A stretch of 64,000 nt of DNA. It comes from Azorinus chamasolen (Eukaryota > Mollusca > Bivalvia > Cardiida > Solecurtidae). Each line of letters opens with the position of its first letter. Within the stretch, counting starts at the first letter, position 1. The stretch is taken from NCBI GenBank assembly GCA_963576725.1, contig OY755252.1, positions 53,221,059 through 53,285,058 of the forward strand, read 5' to 3'. Below are positions 1 through 10,881 of the stretch, one piece after another. The notes under the pieces were generated by a model. It was not told where the DNA came from and did not search any database. It saw nothing but the letters and a program-made list of their open reading frames with translations. The translations under genes were made by a program, and so were the position numbers.

Positions 1-257
1 CATCTGTATCCAAACTGTTTGCATGGGTAATCTTTCATCCATCGGCAACAGACTAAAGGTATCAGACATAAAACTTCGTAGCTTACATGATTGTTGTTAC
101 ATGTATGCATTGTTCCATAAGTACCATTGTTTATCATAAGTAGGCGGCAATAATTATGATACATGTACAACACACAATGAGGAAAATGTCGTATGCTTTA
201 AAAGATCTTTGTCTGGTATATTTCAACGATGTTTATGCATTTTAAAACCAAGCGGCA
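1..257. other. Spacer with the end of a family B miniature element
   Basis: Positions 1-57 match the right-hand end of the palindromic family B seen complete at 62959-63172: a GTATCCAAACTGTTTGCA segment followed by a CTAAAGGT end. The rest of the stretch is AT-rich and I see no gene in it. Confidence 0.45.
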
Positions 258-577
258 TTAACCATTTACTCCATAAATACGCTTTTGTACGCATTTGCTT
301 CTACAGGGACAGTCTGAGCAGTGTGTTCCCTGTTTGTTAATGCTCTGTTTGTTTTTGCTATCTTGGAAATCTGATTCTCCAGTTTCTGACAACAATTGTT
401 TTTGTTTAATATATGCCATTATGAACACTGAGTGTATTAATATTTACGATGCATTATTTCTTACATGAATATTCATGATGTCTTATTTCTTGCATGAATA
501 TTCATGATGTCTTATTTCTTACATGAATATTCATGATGCCTTATTTCTTACATTAATATTTATGGAGTAAAGGGTTA
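258..577. mobile_element. Family A palindromic miniature element (MITE-like)
   Basis: The left end reads TTTACTCCATAAATACGC and the right end TTTATGGAGTAAAGGGTTAA, so the ends are inverted repeats. Inside are three near-identical copies of a short unit (TTACATGAATATTCATGATG) at 461-545. There is no coding capacity. The same ends recur many times in this window, for example 40528-40761, 43431-43666, 47791-48022 and 62268-62572. Confidence 0.65.
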
Positions 578-678
578 AATATACGATAGAGTCTCATAAT
601 GATTTAGAGGGCAGTATAACCAGACGATTACTTAATGCAGGGACTTGTGATATAGAACTCTTCTATAGATACCATCAA

Positions 679-892
679 CCCTTCGCTTGCTGAATTTTAA
701 AATACATTTCTCCTTCTTTACCCATGCTGTGTTGTATAATTACATATATCTTCACTGTGTACAAGTATTTCGCTGTGCAATCACTGCTGTGGAGTGCACT
801 GGTTGCACAATCAACTTGCAGGAGCTGTCTCATCTGGGTCTTCATTATTTACAGGTAGGTATATTGACGCGATTAGCAAGCAAAGGATTAAA
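679..892. mobile_element. Dispersed repeat, family E
   Basis: A segment of about 150 bp starting at ACCCATGCTGTGTTGTATAA recurs with few changes at 26923-27090. Both copies continue into an ATCTGGGTCTTCA segment and a region with GCAAGC next to the end. The open frame at 687-929 lies inside this repeat and is not considered a gene. Confidence 0.5.
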
Positions 893-984
893 AGTTAGTG
901 AGAAGTTGAACACATATCATTTTGTATAAGAGAAGGGTCTAACTATACTTCCTAAAGCGGCTAAATGTTTTATAAACATAGACA

Positions 985-1700
985 GATATAAACTTCTGAC
1001 ATTCAATGATATAGAGTGAGTATCGATGTAGCACTGATACAGACAAATAATGATATAATCTTCTGACATTCTATGATGCAGAGCGAGTATCGATCTAGCA
1101 CTGATACATAGAAATAATAATACAATCTTCTGACATTCAATCGTACATAGGGAGTATCGATCTAGCACTGCTACGGACTGATAATGAAATAATCTTCTGA
1201 CATTCAATGATATAAAGTGAGTATCCATCACTGATACAGACAAGCGATATAACCTTCTGTCATTCAATGATCTAGAGTGAATATCGATATAATACTAATA
1301 TAGAAAAACGATATACATTGTAACCTTCTTTCATTCAATGGTTTAGAGTGAGTATCGATATAGCACTGATATAGACAAACGATATAACCTACTGCCATTC
1401 AATGATCTAGAGTGAGTATCGATATAGCACTGATATAGACAAACGATATAACCTACTGCCATTCAATGATCTAGAGTGAGTATCGATATAGCACTGATAT
1501 AGACAAACGATATAACCTACTGCCATTCAATGATCTAGAGTGAGTATCGATATAGCACTGATATAGACAAACGATATAACCTACTGCCATTCAATGATAT
1601 AGAGTGAGTATCGATATAGCACTGATATAGACAAACGATATAACCTACTGCCATTCAATGATATAGAATGAGTCACGATATAACCTGACATTCAAGCACT
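985..1700. repeat. Tandem array, 64-bp unit
   Basis: The unit holds CATTCAATGATCTAGAGTGA and GCACTGATATAGACAAACGA. Copies begin 64 bp apart at about 1364, 1428, 1492 and so on. The central copies (1340-1660) are almost identical, and the left copies (990-1300) are more diverged. This fits growth by unequal crossing over from the middle. Confidence 0.9.
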
Positions 1701-2227
1701 GATATAGAATCAAAGGCCTGAATGGTCATATGGCGTTCTGGTTTAATATGAAGTTATGTGTAAGGGGGGAAATTGATGTACACGTTAATAACAATAACGT
1801 CTTGGAATTGATATCAGTATTAATAACAACACATTTTTGTGAAACACTGCCCCTGATTGTGACAAATATAAATTTGACCCGTAATGTGACATTTAACTGT
1901 AATATAACCTTGATTTTAATAAGCCCCCCCTCAACCCCCCCCCCCCCAAAAAAAATAAATAAAAATAAAATAAAAATAAATAAATAAAAAAAAATGTTCG
2001 CCTCTGTAAGTTGCATAGACATGCCAGGTTTGAAGTATGTATGTGCAATGGCTACAAAGTTATTGCCAACATTAAAGTTTGAGCCAAGCCAACAAACCAA
2101 CAAAGTCAGCACCCCCCCCCTTGATTGGGGGCATAAAAATATGACAGACTGAAACAATAGGAGCCATCTCATGATCTGCTGTTTATATAGACATACTTCT
2201 AGTTTCTACTATGGCAAAAGAATATCT
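1701..2227. other. Low-complexity spacer
   Basis: Contains a C-tract at 1924-1947, followed by an A-rich TAAATAAAAATA run up to about 1995, and a second C-tract at 2111-2119. Open frames on both strands here (1726-2172, 1730-1987) run through this simple sequence and have no protein-like composition. I see no gene. Confidence 0.5.
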
Positions 2228-3034
2228 TAATTATATTCATGGTGTCATTATTTCTTATATGAATATTCATGAAGTAAAGGGTCAATTAATGCTTTCATGT
2301 CCAAAGCTGATGCAAAAACTGAAGAACAACATCAAAATGATACAAAGGCTACCTATAATCCTACATTTTTTGTTCAACTAATTCTTACACATAATATTTA
2401 TTTTTCCATGTTCAGCACTCGTTTATTTTGAATACCGGTAAATGTAGTCTGCTTACAAATTTGAAGGTAGACTGTTTTTATTTTTAATTACTAAGTAGAT
2501 CCATACATGTACATACAATTACGGTAGTTGTTTGGAACCTGATGAAACTCAAATTCAGAACTACAGTCAGAAGTAGAATTGTAAGCTGGGAAAGACATTT
2601 CAACAAATTGCTACCTACTTTCGCTTTTACACGACACAAACGTCTTGAGCAAACGACTGTCGGCGACTCGGCGGTTACACGATACATAGAAGAGACTCTT
2701 ATTTTCACAGTTGTTATTGACACTGGAATATAATTGGATTGAATATGTGTTGAAAACCTTCTATGGATAATACTTACTTTGATAAGCCGATAGAACCCCG
2801 TGTTTTTACGGTTTTACTTCTTGTAAGAAGAGGTTGGGTGCCATAGTCAAAACACGCTGTTCGATGCGTGATAAATGTGTATATGGGAATTCCGAATTTC
2901 ATTGGTTGATTATTTTAGATTTCTTTGACCTTGTCCTTTATGAAACTTCCTATTTCTAATTTTGAGTACGGGTCAAACGGAAATGACCGAATGCAAAAGG
3001 CAGTTTGATTGGCTGAAGATGTAGGTCTATATGC
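2228..3034. other. Spacer with a family A fragment
   Basis: Positions 2228-2285 are a right-end fragment of family A (TGAATATTCATGAAGTAAAG). The remaining sequence shows no domain, no conserved splice structure and no repeat that I recognise. Confidence 0.4.
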
Positions 3035-3075
3035 TAATCAGTTACAAATGTGTATAAAAATGCAATCGGAAACCT
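3005..3075 (+). promoter_or_regulatory. Possible RNA polymerase II core promoter
   Basis: A TATAAAAA box lies at 3053-3060 with an inverted CCAAT box (GATTGGCTGA) about 45 bp upstream. A plausible splice donor (ACG|GTAAAA) follows near 3125. It could drive a non-coding first exon of the lectin gene, whose coiled-coil exon starts 470 bp downstream. However, no ATG with a signal peptide was found between them, so this is a suggestion only. Confidence 0.25.
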
Positions 3076-3592
3076 CGGCTATATTCCTTCTGCTTTAGAA
3101 CGCCAAGGTGTTGTGAAAATTACGGTAAAAATATTCGTTCGCATCTTCTTCTTCCGATTAAAGTAAAAAAAAAAAAAAAGTACCTAGTTATAGTCTACTT
3201 TCAGTCCGAATGACCGCTCAGCCGACTGTACATTTACTCCCCTGGTCATTGAGTCATTGGCCTACAATATTGAGCACTGCTAAAGTACAGGGCCCACTCT
3301 GGAGCATCGACGTACTTGGAGTTTATTAAAATTCAAGACTTTTAAAAAGTTTATCTTTGTGTAGATTAGTAGTAATTTCTCGCACAGCGAATTATTATTA
3401 AATACATGAAGAGTAAACAAATACATGAACATTTTACAAACAAACTAGTGCAGACTTGAAGAAAACTATTTTGTCTTGCGCATGTTCACTAGACAAGTGA
3501 ACTCGTTGACGTAAAGAGACCGACTAGTATATGGCGTTCAGAACGCCATAAAAAACGATATAGCTAACCTTCTGCCTTTCAATTTATTCCAG

Positions 3593-3821
3593 GTTCGTGT
3601 TAGACAATTCACAACTGAAACCCATGACTCAATATCCAACCTAAAGAAAGACTTAGAAGCTCTAAATAAGGAGAACAGAAACCAAGAAAAAGCCCTGGGC
3701 GAACACCGTAAAGACATTCTTGCTCTTAAGAACGATCTGTCAAGTTTGGAAAACGTAACTGCAAGGTTCGAGCGTTTGAAAGACGAGGTCAAAGATATAC
3801 AACATCGAATGGAAAACATGG
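3593..3821 (+). CDS. C-type lectin, coiled-coil neck exon
   Basis: This exon encodes 76 codons plus one base, with a heptad-like pattern rich in Leu, Lys and Glu. Segments such as SISNLKKDLEALNKEN and ILALKNDLSSLENV are typical of a coiled coil. A splice acceptor (TTTATTCCAG) precedes it, and a donor (ATGG|GTTTGT) follows Met-Glu-Asn-Met. The exon ends in phase 1 and the next lectin exon at 18360 starts with the two bases needed to complete a glycine codon. In C-type lectins such necks drive trimerisation. The exon has no usable start Met, so a signal-peptide or membrane exon must lie upstream, possibly outside the window. If unspliced, the frame runs on to a stop at 3836-3838. The intron that follows holds the large LINE insertion. 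Confidence 0.75.
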
Positions 3822-3838
3822 GTTTGTTCTTTGGTTGA

Positions 3839-4882
3839 AATTGCATTTGTGTGGTAGAACGAGATAGACGTCTTGTTCTAAAGACAGGTGTTAATTAGTA
3901 AGAAAACACAACTATGTGCATTTATTAAGTGGTCGCATATCTGTGCATGTACTCATACTACTTACACTGACGATACATTTCATGTGTTTAATTTAACGAG
4001 TTGTTATGAAATTATTTTGAGAGAGACACTCTTCAATATGTTTCCATTTTTTGACAGGTTTTCTATACTAATGAGTGTAAAAAGACACCTAGACATTTTG
4101 ATCGATGGAGAAGAGTTAAACTAGGTGTTGTTTTCATGGAAACTTCTTTTAAAGTTTATATGTATTAACGTAATATGTATAGCATGACATGTGTCACAGT
4201 AGGTGACAAATGTCCCAAAGCAAGCACTGACAATAAAATGTGTTTTGTAAGCAGGCATGCATATGCAATTGCAAAGTGAAAGTGAAGATTGCATAGTGTG
4301 ACCAGAATTTGAACTCAAGTTACCCCAAAAGACAAGCGTTTTATAATTGAGATCAATGGTCAATTTCATGGTCACCCAAAGATGTACTCATACACCATAT
4401 TTGGTGATCCTAGCTGAAGTAGTGCTCCGGATAAGCTTTCTTTTAAATGAGGTCAAATGTCACGGGCACGGTCACATTTACCTAAAGCTAGTATGCGACC
4501 CTCCAAGTGATCTTAGTCAAAGTAGTGTAGGAGATATGCTCCGGACAAGCAAATTCTGCACACACTAACACATACACCAACTAGCCTAGCTTTTGGGGCA
4601 TAAAACTGAACTTCCAGTTAAATGTTAATATCCTCGTTCTTGGCCAAACACACATTCCAGTAGATGAACGATGTAAGTTATCTGGCAAAACGAAACTTCC
4701 CGTTAGATAGCAATAAAAAAACATGTCCCTAGCCCAACAAGCTTAGGCGTTATTACTTGACCATATTAAACTGAGACTCATCAATTTCCGTCAGCGTTTC
4801 CGACTATACTCGGACGAATTCGATTACCATACATACACGTACCAATACATGGCTTATGCGTTGAAACCAATATACGACCCAA
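3839..4882. other. Lectin intron, no recognisable content
   Basis: No gene, tandem repeat or hairpin family was recognised here. Short open frames on both strands (3888-4124, 4121-4375, 4347-4568) show no protein family features. Confidence 0.4.
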
Positions 4883-4952
4883 AGTGGCGCAGTGGAAAGA
4901 TCTTCGCCTGTCATATTAGCGGTTGCAGCTTCGAATCTAAACGAAGTCATTT
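4883..4952 (+). repeat. tRNA-derived (SINE-like) sequence
   Basis: It contains an A-box-like TGGCGCAGTGGA and, about 45 bp later, a B-box-like GCTTCGAATCT, the spacing of an internal polymerase III promoter. The arms do not fold into a clean acceptor stem, so a functional tRNA is unlikely. A degenerate tRNA-derived SINE head is the better reading. Confidence 0.4.
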
Positions 4953-5159
4953 GATTTCTTTATTTTTTATTTTGTGTTTGTACTTGATTTTTCAAAAATA
5001 TATCAGATATATCATATATCAGATATTTCATTATCTACATATACCTATTTTGAAGTACATACATATTTATATATTTTTGTTATTATTTCCAGTGCATGAC
5101 ATAATTGCACATAAAAGCGTCATTCTCCTTCGCTTACGGTCAGTTTCCAACTTTAAGTT

Positions 5160-5341
5160 ATATTGACGAAAAAGCAAATGTGAGAAAGTGTTACGATCGT
5201 GTTTCATGAAAAACTGCTTAAGACAAGGAACATGTACTCACTTTTTTAAGAAAAAAATCTGCCCGGGGTAAGGCTCGAACCCGCTACCTTGCGCCACGCA
5301 TTATCATACAACGCCTTTATCTACCGAGCTATCACACGGAG
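5160..5341 (-). repeat. tRNA-derived SINE head with tail
   Basis: Read on the - strand, the segment starts near 5341 with TAGCTCGGTAGA (A box) and has GGGTTCGAGCC (B box) about 45 bases later, ending in CCCCGGGCA. A non-tRNA tail runs down to about 5160. This is the arrangement of a tRNA-derived SINE. The stems are imperfect, so it is not called as a tRNA gene. Confidence 0.5.
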
Positions 5342-6412
5342 TGAAAATTACATACCGTCAATGGTCAATAATGTTGGAACGTTGTTTATCTTCGGAAATT
5401 TATATATAGAATTACGAATATATACGGAATATGCACGGAGTCTCAGTTTAATCTGGTCAAGTAATACTAAGGCATTTGTTATTCAAGCATTTACAACCCA
5501 CAGCATAATTCAGGCAGAAGATGTCACGTTAATGTGCACACTAATCACAGAAGCACGAATGAAGTCCGCGTGCACATACTTATATAGACTTCACAACGTT
5601 TCAATAAAAACCATTGAAAACAAAAGACAATGACGCCACACATGACACAAAAGTAAATATAAGATATAACCTTACACAACGCCTTATCGAATACCATGGT
5701 ATTCTCGTGCATGACGATACAATGCAGGCCCAAACGCACAGTATACTAGAGATTTTCTGCAACGAAACGGTATCCGAATGGCCGTACAATGTCCGTGATA
5801 TAACAAGGACCATAATTCATGAATGGAACATTATCCCAAATAATGTCACTAGGCATTACGGCAGGTCTATGCGGTCGAGAGTTTCGACCCTGCCACACAG
5901 GAAACTTATGGTTGTTACAGCCGTTATAAATAACTTTGAAGCTACCGTCAATTGGCATTCATCGAGTAATCGAAGTGTTCGAATTGTCAGGAGTTCACCG
6001 TATAGACGCATTTATGATAAATTTTTGCACAAAACGTGCTGTTGTAGTCCCGCTAGACCATGTATTAACAAGGCGATTATCGTGCTCACGCGCTGTTGTT
6101 GACCGGTTTTAATTATACCTATTCGGGGCCTAAGGTAAACAATGGACGCGAATGCTGTAGTGTTTTGGCCTAAGCTAGACGAACGGTGCGACTATTTCAG
6201 GGCCACCGACAATGAACTGTTTTTAGATATATATAAATTAAATTCTGTGTAAACGGTATTTGATACAATCATGAATTGACGTCAGAAAGAAACAGCATAA
6301 ATCGAACGAAGTGTCAAAGATGTGTATAGTTTTGCTGCGGTAGTTTTGCTTGTATTTGGTAGAATTAAATTGATGCAGGAAAGCAGAAAATTGGTTTTGT
6401 GCAAGAATAGCG
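5342..6412. other. Lectin intron, no recognised feature
   Basis: An open frame of 162 codons at 5614-6102 has no recognisable domain, and its antisense strand is equally open. I see no gene or repeat family in this stretch. Confidence 0.35.
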
Positions 6413-6549
6413 TTAATACACGTTTGTTTTCGGGCAAAAACATCTGCAGTGTCCCTCGGGAATGTTGTTGCCCACGCCCTTCGGGCTCGGGCCAACAACA
6501 GTCCCATCGGGACACTGCAGATGTTATTGCCCGAAAAAGCGTGTATTAA
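6413..6549. mobile_element. Hairpin miniature element
   Basis: The ends read TTAATACACG and CGTGTATTAA. Inside, the arms (CATCTGCAGTGTCCC and its complement) flank a GC-rich core with CGGGCAA and GGCCAACAACA. The whole can fold into one long stem. There is no coding content. Confidence 0.65.
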
Positions 6550-6924
6550 CCCTCTAGTGTACATTAGTTTTCCTAAATACTAATGTCAGAGCACTAAAAC
6601 AAGTACATGTAGTAGACTTAGACCAAACTGACCTTGCAAGTGCACTCTGATCAGAATATTGCATCACGGATAACAGTACATGAATATTGATATTTTGTAA
6701 TTTCCATTATAACGATCGACACACGACTTCGCTTATTAAAGATGTTTTATGCGCATTTTTCGTATAAATCAATCAACACCAGAAGCTGTACACGTATACA
6801 TACAATGAATATATTGCTTACAACCCATTTTCCGACAGGATATATTTGTTCAGCTAAATATTATCGCTATCCGAATGCTGCTGAGTTTTAAAATGAGCAT
6901 ACGTTTTAGAAACGGGGAATTTGT
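6550..6924. other. Lectin intron, no recognised feature
   Basis: AT-rich sequence without a recognisable gene or repeat. It borders the left copy of the direct repeat that flanks the LINE. Confidence 0.35.
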
Positions 6925-7640
6925 ACTGAAATCAGCGGGCATCTTTGGCCAAGTTCTGAATGACTCTGATATTATATCGGAACAACGCTTTGAATATTAA
7001 TTAGGTTGTTGTCACATTTACAATGTCTGACACTGGTTGTTGGAATACATCAAATCAAATGATTTTTTCCGGTATGTAATTTTGAATCTTACGAGATATT
7101 CCGGCCAATGACGGACGCTGTTTCGCTGGTTCCCGTAGCAATCCATTTTCCTATATTTTTTCGACACAAACAACCATTTACTAACCGTGCTGTTTGGTGT
7201 TAATTAAGTGTTAAGGTACATAGATTCCGATTCTGAAGTCAGTTTGAAACACAAAAATTGCGGAAATTTTGCGCAGCATACATCTTTAAAACCATATATC
7301 AATTTTGAATCGTTTTTCAGATATTGCCATTATTTGCACTGAACTCCTATGGTCACTGTAGGATGTTCATTCACTTGGGTTACTGTATGCACCATATTTC
7401 GTAATTATACTTTCTCTGTTTTGTGTATATAATGGCTCGAGTGGTATTTGGGTTGGTTCAATTTGCCGCCCATTGAAATAGATGGAATCGTGTGGTCCCC
7501 CCTGGCTAGTGATTTTATTTATATTGTATATCTTTTATTGTCCGGATAGATAACCATGTGGTTCGTTCCGGTGATTTCATCCATGTGAAGCGCTTTTGAA
7601 CGCACATATCCTGTGTGAAAAGAGCGCTATATAAATGTGG

Positions 7641-7688
<48 letters not shown>

Positions 7689-8278
7689 AATACTACTAGT
7701 AATAATAATAATGTTATCTAAGTTCGAGACATCGAAGTTCAATTGTATAGTTATTAGTTATAAGTCATGCAATCTAAAGCAGTTGGCAAGTAAAGGTAAA
7801 CATTGCAAGGTGAACTAATTCAAATACAGTTCAACTTCGATATCTCAAACTTTAAGGAACCATACAACTTACGTCAAGATAGAAGTTCGAGTTTTTCGAT
7901 TTAGACCTGTATTAAGCTGTCACATCAGTTTCATGTGGTTTCAAAATCTCAATGATTCAACAGACTCAAAATTTTATCTTTGTTTCTGTTTCTAGATAGG
8001 CATAGTGATACATTCTATAACACTTTTGGAATTATCGAAGTTTAAGTTCGAGTTGTCCCGAAGTTTGAGCTATCCAAGTTGTTTCTACAGGATATTTAGC
8101 GTGATCAGTGTGTAAACTCTTGATCTGAATAAATTAACACTGGCTCCTCCCTGTCTAAATATCAATTAAACAAAATGTCAGCAAAATCTAGTACGGACTC
8201 AAACTACTTTAATGACAAACAGTGCAGACACTCATTAAAGAGCGCACACAGTATTCCATTGGTCTTGGTCTAAACAGT
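6925..8278 (+). repeat. Left copy of 1.35-kb direct repeat flanking the LINE
   Basis: The same sequence occurs at 15473-17739, starting at ACTGAAATCAGCGGGC and ending at GGTCTAAACAGT in both. The only differences I noticed are a C/T change (7741 vs 17201 area), a TAA microsatellite longer by six units in this copy (7641-7715), and a 0.93-kb insertion in the right copy. It contains pieces of the TTCGATATCTCGAAC family (7717-8090). The exact abutment to both LINE ends makes it look like an exceptionally long target-site duplication. Confidence 0.9.
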
Positions 8279-8738
8279 AGTTGATTGAATTGTAAATGTC
8301 GCGAAGGGAGAAAGACGTGTTTGTTGTTGATGTGCGGAAAGTTTGAAATGTGATGGATAGTGGATATGGATTGTGATGAAACTTCATATGAATCAAGATA
8401 AGTGCATTATCTATGAACTAGTAGAAAATCATTGGCTTATGCTTCATATTTAGTGTGGATTTTGCATGTTAATCATATGCCTTTGTCTTCGGACCCAAAC
8501 TGAAATAAGGGTATATCACATTCAGGTGGTCTAGAGTGCGTGACAACATCTCACTGCATTGTGTTGCATTGTGCTGTGATTGACTATGTACGGTTATGCT
8601 TTGTACATAATTGGCGACGGATTACAGGGTAGAGTTGGGTCTACAGCCGCATTTGGTCACGCATGGGTAGCGCGGATAGGTAAACAAGTTTGCCTTTTTT
8701 AAAAAGAAAAGAAAAGGGGGCTGTATGTTGAAATTCAA

Positions 8739-10808
8739 ATGGAGGGTTTGGATTTAACTCCACTTCAACCTGTCCGGTTAGATGTGGACTACTTTGACAC
8801 TCAACCTAGTCCGGCTCAGAGGGTCAATACCCTGAATAACTCACAGACAGATTCTAAGCAGTTGTTTGTGTCCGAATGGGAACGGATAGACGTAAATGCG
8901 CAAAACGTAGACGATATATATAGCTCCATCGCACATAACGCTGTAAATGAGAAAGAAACTGTTGTGTCTTTATTGCAAGAGTGGATCCATCAGTTAACCA
9001 GAAATGAATTCACATGTCGAGTTATATCAGAATCTCCAAAGTGGCGGGTTGAGCTTGAAGAATTGCGTGCCTTGACATTTGATTTAGTTAGATCTTTGGA
9101 GGAATACCCGTTTGAATCTAAAACTCATATGAAGAAGCGTAAATCTACGCGTGGTGGTGAAACTAAACAGAAACTTGCTTTAGATATATATTTGCTAGTG
9201 TCTGTGTTAGAGGGTGCATCCTTTGACGACATAAGAGACATAATGAGTATTCCGAGAGGCTCGCAGTCTCTGAACTGCTCGACTATAACTAGAAGCACAC
9301 ATACCTCAGAACATGATATTGACCTTATCAAGATTACCGTGTCTAAAATTCAAGCAGATGTCATTAAGTTAAAGCAAGAAAATGTTGCTCTGACGGATGC
9401 GCTTAACACTAATGTCAAACAATTGAAGACTGAGTTAGCTAAGTGCAAACACGATTTAGTCGAAATGGAGGGTTCCATACGCGGTATGCGTACAGAGGTT
9501 CTGCGCAACCAGAAGGCTATTTCGCGCATCAGTGATGACAAATGCAATGGTGTTGCTAGTGTTAAGACTGACCTTAAACTGCTTCGGGCTCACACTGATT
9601 CAACTTTTGGGACACATGAAGAAAGCATCCGGAGTGTTCGTGAAAAAGTGGTGTCCAAGTGCAAGATCATTGACAGGAAAATAGGGAAGCTTGAGAGCAA
9701 AGTTGACCGTTTCAGTCACAAGAGCCATCCACCAGAGGTGGCTTCCGAGGTGTCCGTGGTGAATGGTACGTGTCAGGAAATATCGGAGTTATCGGACAAT
9801 CCTGTGCGCGATATCGGTGTTAGTTGTGTCACACGGAACGTCAATGCTGATGTGCAACTTCAACAAGACACGTTGGACGTGAGCACTGATCCGTGTAACT
9901 TGTCTCGTAGTATATGCCTTGATGAGGCTAGTGTTAGGAAAGACGCCGGCAGTGACGTAAACGCGGAAGTGCCACAACTGCAGAAAGCGCCTGCAGCAAG
10001 GGTACGTGACGGTGGTGTACACGTGATTGACCGTGCTTCGGGAAACAGAAAAGAATCAGCAACAGATGTGGAAGTGTTAAAGGGGTCTAAAGTACAGACT
10101 GTTATACGTCATCCTGAAGGCTCTCTGTACAGTGATATGCTCAAAGCACCCACAGGGTCGTCGCGGATGAGTGCAGATGGAGTCGGCCAAATCGTCAGCA
10201 ATGGGGGTGCTAGTGAGTCTGTCGAAGTGTCGTTTATTCCGACGCGTATATCTGCCAGGAAAAATGTACCCGGTAAAAGTAAACCCGGCTCTCACTCACA
10301 GAAATCATCATCATACAGTGACATTCAATGTGCGAATGCTGCTGATGACGATGATTTCACAGAGTATGTTGTTAGAAAGACTAGACATTTTTTCGTTGGA
10401 GGGTTCAATCAGTCGATTACAGAAGACAAGTTGTATAGTTATGTAACTAAGAGAAACGTTAAGGTAACAAAGGTCCAGGTATATAGACCCAGACATGGTA
10501 AATATGCGGTAATCAGGCTAAATGTTGAGATCCCGAATAGTGAGTATTTGACTGAAGGTGATTTCTGGCCGGACGGTGTTTCATGTAGACCATGGGTTAC
10601 CAGATATAGGAATAGGTCGGGTTATCATCGCAAAGGCAATGTCAGTGGTAATGGCAACGGGTCTAATGAACACTTTGAATACGTTGGTTACAGTAACAAC
10701 GTGACTGATTCGCACTATGGTGAGTCCCGTGAGCCACATAACAACTCTACGGACTATCAAAGGCGTCATAGTCGTGCAAATGGCTACGATCTCGCATACG
10801 ACGCCTAA
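8739..10808 (+). CDS. ORF1: LINE ORF1 protein (nucleic-acid binding, coiled coil)
   Basis: A 689-residue ORF. Residues about 190-325 form a long heptad-like stretch rich in Leu, Lys and Glu, probably a coiled coil for trimerisation. Residues about 548-625 (starting HFFVGGFNQSITEDKLYSYV) look like an RNA-recognition-motif fold, with the strand VQVYRPRHGKYAVIRL. The C-terminal 60 residues are rich in Arg, Asn and Gly and are probably RNA binding. The middle part (330-540) looks disordered. In known LINEs such proteins coat the element RNA and act as nucleic-acid chaperones. The start at 8739 is the first ATG after the 5' UTR. The ORF is intact. Confidence 0.85.
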   Translation: MEGLDLTPLQPVRLDVDYFDTQPSPAQRVNTLNNSQTDSKQLFVSEWERIDVNAQNVDDIYSSIAHNAVNEKETVVSLLQEWIHQLTRNEFTCRVISESPKWRVELEELRALTFDLVRSLEEYPFESKTHMKKRKSTRGGETKQKLALDIYLLVSVLEGASFDDIRDIMSIPRGSQSLNCSTITRSTHTSEHDIDLIKITVSKIQADVIKLKQENVALTDALNTNVKQLKTELAKCKHDLVEMEGSIRGMRTEVLRNQKAISRISDDKCNGVASVKTDLKLLRAHTDSTFGTHEESIRSVREKVVSKCKIIDRKIGKLESKVDRFSHKSHPPEVASEVSVVNGTCQEISELSDNPVRDIGVSCVTRNVNADVQLQQDTLDVSTDPCNLSRSICLDEASVRKDAGSDVNAEVPQLQKAPAARVRDGGVHVIDRASGNRKESATDVEVLKGSKVQTVIRHPEGSLYSDMLKAPTGSSRMSADGVGQIVSNGGASESVEVSFIPTRISARKNVPGKSKPGSHSQKSSSYSDIQCANAADDDDFTEYVVRKTRHFFVGGFNQSITEDKLYSYVTKRNVKVTKVQVYRPRHGKYAVIRLNVEIPNSEYLTEGDFWPDGVSCRPWVTRYRNRSGYHRKGNVSGNGNGSNEHFEYVGYSNNVTDSHYGESREPHNNSTDYQRRHSRANGYDLAYDA

Positions 10809-10881
10809 TAATGTCAGTGTTAATGTACATAATCATGTTGTATTCAATTTTGGTTTGACAAATTGCTTGTTCTCTTTTTTT

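Noticed and set aside
5262..5341. Functional tRNA gene
   Set aside because: A and B boxes are present but the acceptor and anticodon stems do not pair well and a SINE-like tail follows.
5614..6102. 162-residue open frame on the + strand
   Set aside because: No domain pattern, and the antisense strand is open as well. Probably chance.
7515..7818. Poly-isoleucine open frames on both strands (also 16994-17279)
   Set aside because: They are translations of a (TAA)n/(ATT)n microsatellite inside the LINE-flanking repeat.
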